Source: Macrocystis pyrifera (lineage: Eukaryota; Sar; Phaeophyceae; Laminariales; Laminariaceae). From it: a DNA stretch of 64,000 nucleotides. The notes under the pieces are model-generated. The model did not search any database. It had not been told where the DNA came from and worked only from the letters and a program-made list of their open reading frames with translations. The translations under genes were made by a program, and so were the position numbers. Shown here one piece after another: positions 31,840 to 41,504 of the stretch. Positions within the stretch are counted from its first letter, which is position 1, and each line of letters begins with the position of its first letter. The DNA lies in NCBI GenBank assembly GCA_031763025.1, contig JASSKH010000023.1, positions 6,785,501 through 6,849,500 on the forward strand. Reading direction: 5' to 3'.

Positions 31840-32060
31840 TATGTATCTATCTGATGTATCTACTGTAGATCATCTACTTCCTCACCTGCCGCTTTGAGTT
31901 TTCGTGCAGGATCTGCATCGTACAAGATCTAAACCAGGACACATACATGTATGTATGTGCTACTGCTGACCATGCAGATTATACGGCCCCCACGCGGTAA
32001 CATGAGCTATTATATGTGCAGTAGATCATACATATCACTGAAACTCTATCTGACCTGATA
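31840..32060 (+). repeat. Repeat family G copy (~200 bp)
   Basis: It carries GTAGATCATCTA, the CTGCCGCTTTGAG segment, AGGATCTGCATCGTA and CATGCAGATTATACGGC. Other copies lie at about 28.85, 33.80, 39.72 and 41.12 kb in the same order. It is AT-rich and non-coding. Confidence 0.7.
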
Positions 32061-32369
32061 GATCTACTGTAGATGCACGCTGTGGGAATCGACTACCAGG
32101 TATCTGTCAGAGATGTCATCGTGCTGTTTCAGCCCTTTTTCAGCCGCTTACCGGCCGTAGTGCCAACCGGGTTGGTTGCCTGTTACCCTCCTATGGTAGT
32201 ATCATGCAGCGAGCGTGCCGGGCACACACTCTGTCGACATTATTCCGCAGTGTACCCGGGTTCTCTACGTAGCCCTGTAGCTTCATACGTTGTGTGGCGG
32301 AAAGTGCAACCCGTGCCCCGTTAGACGCGAAACAAACAAACGAAAAAATGGGCAGAGAGTTCAGAGACG

Positions 32370-32629
32370 TTCTACGATAGAGATTCACCCTAAATTTTCT
32401 GAGGCTCCTTCCTCACTTAAGGAGCTCCATACCTCACCCGAAAACTGACATCGGAAAAAAAAAAAAAAAAAAAAAAAATATCAAATCGCATCCCGATGAA
32501 AAATCCCATGGCCCAGGTATACATAAACGGCATTTTTCGAAACAAGACTGGCATTCCGACGATTTTGGGTCAAGGAACCCCGTCATTCAGAAAACATTTT
32601 TGCGGAAATGTGCTACCTATATCGTAGAA
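32370..32629. mobile_element. MITE-3 copy (260 bp)
   Basis: Ends TTCTACGATAGAGAT and ATATCGTAGAA, with the same interior as the 30.3-kb copy but with a 20-base A tract added (about 32456-32479). The low divergence between copies suggests fairly recent spread. Confidence 0.85.
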
Positions 32630-33074
32630 ACGCGTCTTCAGTCATGGCTTTTCTTGCGGAACTTGTGTGTATTTGAGAGAAATGGCGTCATTCAGACCTA
32701 CAGGACAAAAAAAATAGTTTTGTGTTCCATCCAGAATAGAGACCGCAGAATTGTGTTCCGTCCTTCTTTCTTAGGGTTTCCCTTCGTATTCCCAGGAGGC
32801 CAGGAGGGTCAATACGTAGCCTTAGCTTAGCGATTTCGCCATTTGGCCCCCGAGGACGCGCGCCGCCGCTGGAAACAGAAGAGAACAGACAAAATGAAAA
32901 ACGGAGAAAAATGATATTCCCAGCATCACTGGACTGGTTCTTCACACTCACTCATCACCACTACACAATCAGTACTTTGCCCCATAAAAGTGTCGACAGG
33001 GGGGGGGTGGCGTAAGACCTACCCCCCCCACCCCCCGGTGGGGGGGGGCTGCCCCCGTCCCCCGCCTCCTCATA

Positions 33075-33345
33075 ATCCCACGCTGCCATCAATATGCGAG
33101 GAAGGACGCACAACAAGGTGCCCAAGTCAACCTCACAAGCGGTTAATATTACAGAGTAGTAGGACGCAGCTCGCGCTTCATGCGACTCGCCGGACACACC
33201 TCACGGCGCTTCGCGCTAGGTGCAAGCGATGTCTGCCAGCCTGGTCGGTGAAAACCCGACCTGCTCCGTCCCGGCATCGTATATATAGATGCGAGGGTCT
33301 ATGGTCCTACGACTATAGCCAAGCATGATATCGAGTACACCCCCC
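33075..33345 (+). repeat. Repeat family S copy, 5' truncated
   Basis: It runs from ATATGCGAGGAAGGA through AGTAGTAGGACGCAGCTCG, GGCGCTTCGCGC and GGTCGGTGAAAACCCGACC to GAGTACACCCCCCC. The middle differs from the other copies (TATATATAGATGCGAG). Confidence 0.75.
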
Positions 33346-33784
33346 CTCCGCTCCGTCCGGTGATATACCCGTTTTGCGTATATACCGTGGTATGAGCAGA
33401 AAGAAAGATGCTGGGTTAGGCGCCGGAAAAAAAGAAGAGAACAGACGCACAAATACCTGGCGCCAAAAGCCTTTCCCGAACAACTCCAAGCAAGTGTTCT
33501 TCTCGTTCACCCCCAACTGACTCACGAAGGCGACAATCAATAACTTATCACGACAACATTGGTACGGGCGGTGGGTGCTGAGAAACGTAATTAGCACCGC
33601 AGCGATCACGACTCGGCCTACAGTAATAGTTCCGACAACATTGTTGGCGATCCACGCTACAATAATAGCTTCTCACTCCATCGTCACTCCGAGAAACTTT
33701 CCACGGGTGCATGATCTCGGCGTTATATGGTGCAGGACTCCTCCTTCCACCCTTTCAATCCGAATTCTTCGCCATCACCTCTCG

Positions 33785-33935
33785 GACAGATAGATAGATC
33801 ACCATCTACTGCTGCTGGCAGATCATCTATGTACACCCCCCCCAAAAACCTGCTATGAGACGATGCTGCGCAGGATCTGTACCGTACAGATCGTTCCAAC
33901 CCAGAAAGTATATCCTACAGGTAGACCATGCTGAT
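33785..33935 (+). repeat. Repeat family G copy
   Basis: It carries GATAGATAGATCACCATCTA, TGCTATGAGACGATGCTGCG and AGGATCTGTACCGTACAGAT. It is followed immediately by a MITE-2 copy. Confidence 0.6.
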
Positions 33936-34043
33936 TTAACCCCTTCAGGATCGCAGTCCCGTTTTGGGGGGGAAAATCACTCAAATTCCAAGTTTTTTGT
34001 CCCAAAAACGGTACTGTAATATCTACTGCTGTAGAAGGGTTAA
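33936..34043. mobile_element. MITE-2 copy
   Basis: It starts TTAACCCCTTCAGGATCGCA and ends GTAGAAGGGTTAAC, with inner arms CAGTCCCGTTTTGGGG and CCCAAAAACGGTACTG. It lies next to, and shares TTAAC with, a second copy. Confidence 0.8.
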
Positions 34044-34137
34044 CCTCTCTAGTACCGCAGTCCCTATTTGGGGACAAACCACTCTAACTCCAAGTGATTT
34101 GTCCCCAAAACCGGACTGCGGTACTAAAAGGGTTTAA
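34040..34137. mobile_element. MITE-2 copy, adjacent
   Basis: TAGTACCGCAGTCCCTATTT pairs with AAAACCGGACTGCGGTACTA. The outer arms TTAACCTCTC and AAAAGGGTTTAA fit the family. The tandem arrangement may reflect insertion of one element beside another. Confidence 0.85.
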
Positions 34138-34338
34138 ACGGCTTCCGCCCGGCAAAGACGAGCTGTGGATCATGCACACCAGGGATGGATCCGTCCGCCC
34201 TTCTGAAAGATCTAGGTCCTCGAGTGCGAATCGATGATCTATCTGTCCGATGTTTGGGAATTTTCCTCTGGACGGGCCGTAGGGGATACAGGGTTAGGGT
34301 TTTTATGTTTATAGGGTTCTTGATACAACAACAGGTTT

Positions 34339-34341
34339 GCT

Positions 34342-34373
<32 letters not shown>

Positions 34374-34374
34374 C
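34339..34374. repeat. (TAG)n microsatellite
   Basis: About eleven TAG units. A family H-like inverted pair (AATTTTCCTCTGGAC... near 34258 and GATCCAAACGGTCC near 34439) surrounds it. Confidence 0.7.
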
Positions 34375-35184
34375 GTAGTGTTCTCGAGTCACGAGCCACT
34401 CTGCCCGGAGATAGAACGACCGTTTCTGGGATATTATTGGATCCAAACGGTCCTTTTATTTCGGGACAAAGAAGAGTTGCTGCAATTCAACCAATTTGTC
34501 GAGGCTGGGCAAAAGCCCCCAAGGCGCGCGCGGTGCCTATCCGGCGATGCCCCCTCCCGTCCCCCTTGTCTCCCCCCCCCTGTGTCTCCCGCACCGGACC
34601 CTTCAAACACAGGACAGATAGATCATATCCTAGTTCGCACATCGAACAGATCATATCCCAGTTCACAACATGGGACATATCAGATCAGATCCCCGTCCAA
34701 TGATCTAAATCATTGGAGGCAGCTAGATACCTGATTTATACGACCTGCAAGATGCACTGTAGATAATGTTTTTTTTTTTCCGGGTGGGATCTGAATGGCA
34801 CGGGCCTTGCGCACATGTTTCTCGCCGGGGGGGTGGGATCTGCGCGATACGGCTCTCGGCAAAACTTCTCCCCGACGAAAAATACACTGGTAGGATCTAG
34901 ACTACCCAGGTCGTGATCTGAGAGGTGTGTGGGACCTTCGCAGCAGTCTCCCCCCCCCCCCCCCCCGCACCTAAAAACGAAAACATAACGACGCTCTGTC
35001 CTCTTTTGTCCTTGATATAACGGTAGACGTATTCGATCTTTTATGCCCTGCAGGACGTTTTTTTTTTTTTTACGACGACACAAAATAAGAGAAACGAGCG
35101 CCATAGCACAGGCAGGTCATGTGGTTACAGGACACCGTAGAGAGGAAAAAAAAAAAAAAAAAAAAACGCCTCCTCGTCCATCAC

Positions 35185-35186
<2 letters not shown>

Positions 35187-35249
<63 letters not shown>
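35187..35249. repeat. Poly(C) tract, ~62 bp
   Basis: An uninterrupted C run following a 20-plus base A tract (35143-35166). The Pro/Gly ORFs over it are artefacts. Confidence 0.95.
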
Positions 35250-35250
<1 letters not shown>

Positions 35251-35566
35251 AAACCCCCACTCCCTCCCGCGCCCCCCCCAATCCGCCCCAACCCCATCCC
35301 AATCCGACCCCTCATTCCATCCTGTACCCCTCCCTCCCCTGTTCGCTCGCCCTCTTGAAAAAACCCACGTAAAAAATATATGTAGGAATACATTATGTGA
35401 AAGTTCCGAACGGGGTTTGCCCCGCTGCTGGTGCGTCGTCCGAGGAGGGGAGGCTAGACGAATCCGTGAGGGTCGCTCCGACGATCTGAAAATGAGGCAT
35501 TCGGGGGGTGGGGTAGAGGGAGGGAGGGAGGGGGAGGAAGGGAGGGAGGGAGGGAGAGAGGGAGCG

Positions 35567-35695
35567 TTAATGGCCGCCTTTACAAACAAGCCAGAGGCGA
35601 TGAAAGGAGGAGCGCGCGTGCCCACGTGTCGACGACGGGCGGGCGGGGGCATCCGCCACAGCCGCCACGGTCTCACCATGAGCGTCGCTCTTGCT
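35567..35695 (-). CDS. Flower/TVP18-like exon d (C-terminal tail), tentative
   Basis: Starting at AGC after TTGAGAG, it reads SKSDAHGETVAAVADAPARP, 22 more residues, then TAA. The upstream splice consensus is modest and an alternative open frame exists over the same DNA, so this exon is tentative. Confidence 0.4.
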   Translation of the reverse strand, partial: SKSDAHGETVAAVADAPARPSSTRGHARSSFHRLWLVCKGGH

Positions 35696-38600
35696 CTCTC
35701 AAGGTCATAACAAAAAAAAAAAAAAATACCAGGTACACACATATCCACTACCAAGAGCGGCCGGCCCGTCGCCGCACAGACTAAATAAAATACTCCGCAC
35801 GATGCAAAACGCGATTAGGGTGGTGGGGGGGGGGGGCGGGCAGGTGGGCTACGGTATGTCGTATAAGGCACGAGAGCGGAGAATGCGCCCTCTTACACAA
35901 AACACAAAACCACGCGGTCAAAAAAAAACGCGTTATCCATCAAGGAGGCCAGGCGATCGAGAAGAAAAAAATGTACCTTCACGTCAACACGGTGTATTAA
36001 CGTAAATGTAACCTAGATCATGTTGTCACCTGAGCGAAAACGTAGAGTATCGACGTCATAAGCAGCAGGATCCCCAGCAGAATCTAAATATAACATAGAT
36101 CAAGCGAAAAAGCGCAGAGGTGGCAGCGGCGGCAGACGAAGAGAGAGAGTTGGAAACGAGATGACAACAGTGGGCGTGGGGTTGGTGTTGGGCGTCAGGG
36201 TCGGCGTGGGTGTCAGGGTGGGCGCGGGGGTCGGGGTCGTGGGGAGGGGGGGGTAGAGGTGGCCGTCTGGGGCATAATATTGGAGGGGGGGGGTGTACTC
36301 ATTACTATCATGCATGGCCGTAGTCGTATGACCGTAGACCCTCGCATCCCTACAACGCAGGGACGGAGCACGCCGGGTTTCCACCGACCGGGCAGACATT
36401 GCTTGCACCAAGCGCGAAGCGCCGTGAGGTGTTGGGCGAGTCGCATGAAGGATGAGCTGCATCCTGCACTAAGTACCGCTTTTGAGGCGGCTTTTCTTAC
36501 ATACGAATGACAGCATCAATGAATCGATTTATTTTTTGGTGTGGCCTCTGCCAGAGACAGCACTGGGTATACTATGTAACTGCCTCGTGGGTGCCTTACC
36601 ATATACACACTACGTGATGCGATAATCCCCCTTGTGCGGAACCAAGGTTCTCCCCGCACAAAAACGATCTAACTCGACCGCCAGCCGTGGTGACCGCCAA
36701 AAGAAATAAACGGGGAGGGAGGGGGGGGCGAATGATGTCTTCTCGCGCGTTTCTCTTGATTTATCTACGCACGCCTAAAGGTGATATTTCTGAAGCAAAG
36801 GAGATGGTCAAACGAGACACCGCCACCGCCACCGCCGCCGCCGTCGCCGCCGCCACCGCGGCACATTTTTTCAGAACTGACAAGATAGCCAGCAAAGATA
36901 GCTAGCCAGCAACTTAACGAGTCAGCGATCCAGCAAGTGAGCCAGCAAGCAAGCCAACGGAGACAGGTGTAAACCAAAGTCAAAGCGACGGGACGGGACA
37001 CTCGCCCCCACCATCGTCCACCACCAACGCGACAACCGCTGCCCCGCCGCCGCCCCCGTCGCCGCTGCCGCTGTAATTATCTCGGAAACGGCCAGTAAGC
37101 CACCGGGCCAGCTAACCAGCAAGACAGCTGGACAGCGAGCGGGAGGCCTTGGGGTAGCGCCAATACCGCTGCCACCGCAATTATCTCGGGAGCGCCAGCT
37201 GGCCCATAACCAGCTATTTATAGCTAACTGGGCAGACAACAGCAGACATACAGCTCTCACAGCTACACACAAGACACACACAGACAAAGGCAGACAGACA
37301 AGACACAGACTAAAGACAGAGACAGACAGGTTGTCACACAGATACAGACTGACAGACAACTAGACAGGCAGACAGACAGACAGCAACACGAGACACAGAC
37401 AGGCAGACAGGCATACAGACAGCACACCGAGGTACATCACAACCAGACAGCAAGGCTGCAGGCCGCGAGCGAGCAGAAGGGAAGACGCGGGACTCTAGAG
37501 TCACCGGTACTTGCGCTCACGTTGATGCTTCCAGACCAGAGGCACAGAACGGCCAGGCCCAAGTCGAACACCGCCCGCACTGCCGGCATGCTGAACCTGA
37601 AGGTGTCGTTGAGAATATCCTCTAGTCGTCGGCAAGGCTGTCATGTCAATGGAGATGCCGATGTCAATGCCATCATCGCGAATGAGGCAGGGAACAAAGA
37701 ACCGTGGTATAGAGGAGGCGGTGGCAGGGGGGGGGGGGGGGGGAGGGGAGGGGTGTTAAATCTAGGTATCTGTCTAACAAGGATGGGAGCGGGTTCTGAC
37801 GTTTGACAACGGAGGAGCGGCGAGGGGAAGGGAAACACGGACCGCGTTCTGGAGGAGGCGGTGGGAGGGTGGGTATATCTCGGTGTCTGACAAGGAAGGG
37901 GAGGGGGGAAGGGGGGGGAGGGAGTGAAGGCAACAGCCATGGGCTGGCATCGGGTGGGAAAAATTGCACAGCACAGGGACATACACGGTGTAAGACTGCA
38001 GGTGCACCGTGGACGCACGCACACCCCTAGCAACCGAATCCCCACCATGCGGTGGTATGGTGGTAGCGCTTTTCGCATGGTCTGTTTTGCCATCCAAACC
38101 GGGATATAATTATGCATCGTGTCGATCACGTCGCATGTCAAAACCGCCGAGCGATCTCGGATCCCTCGATTAAATACAACCTTCCGACCCGCGCCCGAAG
38201 CCTCTCCTCGATGGATAGCACAACACCGGCAAGAGCACCAGCTCACAGCTCAAAGCAGGCGAGTCACGGAAAAAACATCGTGAAGCACAGCATAGCCCAG
38301 CATAGCCCAGCACACCACAAAAAACAACACAACACAGCACGACACAGCACGCAACACCACACTATACTTTCCCCAGGCCTCGCCTACACCCCCTCTGCCC
38401 TCACCCCCGCCCCACCCCTCTAGCAACGTACCCAACGCTTTCCGCTACGGCGATCGCTACCGTTACAGTTACCTCTACCGTTGCCATTATCAGTACCACC
38501 ACCTTTACCGCTACCGATACCTCTACAGTTACCTCTACCGCTACCGTTACTGCTACCGATACCGCTACCGATACCTCTACCGCTACCGCTACGACTACCG

Positions 38601-38864
38601 TTGCCGCCGCTACCGCCCCCACTACCACCGCCGTCATCTCCACCACCACAGTTACTGCGCCAACGTCATTATCGCTACCCTCACACGTACCCCTAGAAAC
38701 TTGTAGACCCAAGGCGTCTCGAAAGTGGCCAGCACCAGGGCCACCCCCAGCGCCAGAAATGCCCCCCAAAAAGAAAAGAAGACGAAGCCCAGCACCATGC
38801 ACCCAACCGCGCTCGCTGTGCAAATGCTTCCCCCGCGCTTTGCGTGGATGCCCCAGTCAGACTC
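35567..38864 (-). CDS. Flower/TVP18-like small membrane protein (first exon not found)
   Basis: Four minus-strand exons join in phase 0: 38864-38691, 37619-37521, 36083-36030 and 35695-35567. They encode a tetraspan-like protein with hydrophobic segments AVGCMVLGFVFFSFW, GAFLALGVALVLA, FDLGLAVLCLW and ILLGILLLMTSILYVFA, then a short hydrophilic tail ending in a stop at 35569-35567. FETPWVYKFLG after the second segment fits the conserved acidic-x-Pro signature of the Flower (Cg6151-P)/TVP18 family, vesicle or Golgi membrane proteins; FRFSMPAVRAVF matches the cytosolic loop before the third segment. COPI-associated proteins have a similar layout and are the main alternative. The N-terminal start lies upstream of 38864 and I could not place it. 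The last exon is the least certain. Confidence 0.55.
36030..36083 (-). CDS. Flower/TVP18-like exon c (TM4)
   Basis: An 18-codon microexon, ILLGILLLMTSILYVFAQ, between TATATTTAG and CAG|GTGACA. Length, phase and hydrophobicity fit the last membrane segment. It is short, so support comes mainly from context. Confidence 0.6.
36288..36706 (-). repeat. Repeat family S copy
   Basis: On the minus strand it runs from TTGGCGGTCACCACGGCTGG to GACTACGGCCATGCATGATA and GAGTACACCCCCCC. It lies in the intron between exons b and c of the membrane-protein gene. Its right flank lacks the poly(A/T) tract and outer end seen in the 27.4- and 50.5-kb copies. Confidence 0.8.
37521..37619 (-). CDS. Flower/TVP18-like exon b (TM3)
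   Basis: 33 codons: DILNDTFRFSMPAVRAVFDL, then GLAVLCLWSGSIN before AAC|GTGAGC. The acceptor is taken as CTAGAG, the only AG giving phase 0 with the open hydrophobic frame. Confidence 0.65.
38447..38690. repeat. Degenerate ACCGCT/ACCGTT hexamer array
   Basis: The same hexamer (GGTAGC on the other strand) as the 16.4-kb array, but diverged into GATACC, TTACCT and CTACCG words. It abuts the exon a donor. Confidence 0.8.
38691..38864 (-). CDS. Flower/TVP18-like exon a (TM1-TM2)
   Basis: 58 codons: ESDWGIHAKRGGSICTASAV, then two hydrophobic segments and FETPWVYKFLG. The acceptor is GTCTTGATAG and the donor is GGG|GTACGT. Directly beyond the donor the intron is a degenerate ACCGCT hexamer array. 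Glu49 of the exon is the candidate family acidic residue. Confidence 0.65.
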
Positions 38865-38970
38865 CTATCAAGACGACAGGAGGCGTTTTTAATGGGGGGG
38901 GGGGAGTGAGAGGGTTGAGGGGATGGGGGCGGTGAGGGGTTTCAAAAGGGAGATAAAGGAGGGATTTTGA

Positions 38971-39004
<34 letters not shown>
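38971..39004. repeat. Poly(G) tract, 34 bp
   Basis: An uninterrupted G run downstream of other G-rich sequence (38895-38970). Confidence 0.95.
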
Positions 39005-39006
<2 letters not shown>

Positions 39007-39714
39007 CAGCCATAGAAATGCTCAACCCGCGCTTTACACTGCTAGCATATACTGGCACTGGCAAGGCACTGCGAAAACTGAATACTGCTATACAGAAGTG
39101 ATCACGTATTTGTCGCGTGATATGCATCTGCCTCTCAGAATCTCTCTTCTCTCTTGTCTCATTTGTGTGTTTCGATTGCTTGTACAATAGTCTATGCCGG
39201 GAAAACTAAACCACTGTGTGGGGAACCCTAGTTGCGCAATGGGTGCAAAAATTAAACGCTGCACACCCATACGCTGATTCAAGTGCTTTTCGCTTTTTGC
39301 TGGTGGCCGATTGGTGGGAAACCCTAGATTTTGGTGGATTCAAGTCGGGGTGAGATCAGGATGCCAAGTGGTCCCTGCGGGCGGTTAATCATATGTCCAG
39401 GCTCAATTTGGAGGGCTCACGTCTGGGTGGGATCAGGTCGGGGGGGCGGCATCAGGGCGCCAAGCGGGAGCAGGGTGGAGGTGTGTAGAGCATAATTTGT
39501 ACACCCGGTGTTAAAACGAGGGCTCGTCAACTCCTGCGGCTAAAATCTAGACCGAGTTTCGCTTTCCTTGCTCGCCGTGCCTCGTCAAAACACGATACCC
39601 GCAGACAAGCTACGTATAGACTCCTTGTACCAATCGTTCCGTGACTACGGCCTAGCTTACTTGGAATCAACGACGACAAAAAACGAAAACAACAATACTC
39701 CACACGTTCGGCAG

Positions 39715-39895
39715 GTCACGATCTATCTGTTGATCATCTAGATCCTAATCTGCCGCTATGAGATGCTGCGCATGATCTGTAGAAGTACAGATCCAACCCA
39801 GGGGAAACACGTCCTGTATACGTACATCATGCAGATTATACGGCTCCCGCTCGGCGACATGAGCTAGATCATACAGATAATACAGATTCGGAATA
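39715..39895 (+). repeat. Repeat family G copy
   Basis: It carries TGATCATCTAGATCC, CTGCCGCTATGAGATGCTGC, GTACAGATCCAACCCAGG and CATGCAGATTATACGGCTC, followed by ATACAGAT words. It is the best-preserved copy with that at 41.1 kb. Confidence 0.75.
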
Positions 39896-40552
39896 GATGC
39901 CCTGAAATATCTAGAAAATCATCAAGTCGGAATGATCTGTATATGATCTGTTCCGTCTGTGGAACCTTTTCGTGACGACGGGCTAGATTGCATGATTTCG
40001 ACGACAACCATTGCACACGTCAAAAATATCACAATGGAGTGTTTGCGATTTTTTTTTTTTTTACTTTTACTTCTCTAAAAATTCTCCCGAGGTAAATTTT
40101 TGAGGTAAATTTCTGAAAAAACGGCCGGAAAAGACTTCAGCGAAGTAAGGATTTCAGCGAAAGTTACGGTAACTTTTGGCTCTCTGTTTCATTGGCCTAC
40201 ACGCACCGAGCATTATCCCGACGCAGAACGCAACTCAAATCTCGAAGGATCAAAACACCGAGCATCTTCCATGCCACCATGCTGCTACTCGTACACATCA
40301 CGACAACCGCTGGGAGCACAGAGGCTCGACAGGTGTAGCTTGAGTATAGCGCGCACGAGCGGCGTTGGATCGTGCCAGCGGGTCGCCGCCGCTGCTACGG
40401 TACACGCTTTCGCCCGCTTGGTGACGACGTGGAGGATGCGTCGTCCCAAAAAAGGACTCGTACTGTATTCACACTCGTACTCGTACTCGTGCTCGTAGAG
40501 AGCGCGACAGCATGACAGCTCGTGTATCATTTCGATTTCACCATACTACGGC

Positions 40553-40657
40553 CGCAGCAGCAGCAGCAGCAGCAGCAGCAGGCAGCAGCGGCAGCGGTGG
40601 CGGCGACGGCGGCGGCGGAGCGGAGCGCGCCGGCGCTGTGGCGTGCGTAGGCCGAGC

Positions 40658-40709
<52 letters not shown>

Positions 40710-40712
40710 CAA
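40553..40712. repeat. CAG microsatellites
   Basis: Two blocks, (CAG)8-10 at 40554-40583 and (CAG)17-18 at 40660-40712, separated by a GGC-rich stretch. They give poly-Ala or poly-Gln ORFs. A short coding exon is possible but not shown. Confidence 0.85.
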
Positions 40713-41114
40713 TCCAAAAATGGAAGCTGGTTGGTGCTGGTGCTTGCTGGTGCTGGTGCTGGTGCTGACGCTGTTTGTTTTTGTTGCTCGCGCTGCCCCT
40801 AGCTGCGTCTAGCGCCAGCTAGCTGCTATCGCTGCTTGTAGTCGTGGGATGGCTGTGGTGGCTTCGCGGTCAACTGTGCCGCCGAAACGTTGCTGGGCTG
40901 CCGTTGCTACTCGCACGCTGTTTTTTTGTTCACAGCGTTCGTTCTTTTTTTGTTTGCCGCGTTGCCTCACCTCCCCACTTCCCTTCTTATTTTCGGAGGC
41001 GTCGCCTGCAGGATTTGATTTACCTCACTCGCAAACACACCGAAATCAGGAAGGGAAGGAAATTCACTTTTTTTAGCGGAAGTAAAGTTTTTTTTTTTTT
41101 TACCTCTATCGCAA

Positions 41115-41320
41115 ACACTCTAATCTACAGATAGATCATCTACAGATAATCTAGATCCTCATCTGCCGTTATGAGATGCTGCATGATCTGCACAGTACAG
41201 ATCCCAACACAGCAAACGTTTGTCCCACAGCAGTACCAAGAGTAGAACATCAGGCAGGCTATACGTCTCCCACCCGGCAGCGTAAGCTAGATCATACAGA
41301 TCATACAGATCATACATATC
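41115..41320 (+). repeat. Repeat family G copy
   Basis: It carries AGATAATCTAGATCC, CATCTGCCGTTATGAGATGC, GTACAGATCCCAACACAGC and repeated GATCATACA words at the right end. It has the same order as the 39.7-kb copy. Confidence 0.75.
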
Positions 41321-41408
41321 AGGAATAAAACTATTGAGTACCGTGAAACATCTAGATGATGAAACAGGAATCGATCATCTGTCCGAGGTGTGAACTATCG
41401 GTGTGAAT

Positions 41409-41504
41409 GAACCCTTTCAGGACTGCAGTCCCATTTGGGGGACAAATTACTTGGAATGTGAGTTGTTAGTCCCGAAAATGGGACTACAGCTCTAAAAGGG
41501 TTAA
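41409..41504. mobile_element. MITE-2 copy
   Basis: GAACCCTTTCAGGACTGCAG pairs imperfectly with CTACAGCTCTAAAAGGGTTA. The inner arms are CCCATTTGGGGGACAAAT and the CCCGAAAATGGGA side. Confidence 0.8.

Noticed and set aside
40512..40802. N-terminal exon of the UTP23-like gene at the CAG repeat ORF
   Set aside because: The expected basic motif followed by FRxxFGFREPY-like sequence is absent; it is a poly-Ala/poly-Gln ORF.
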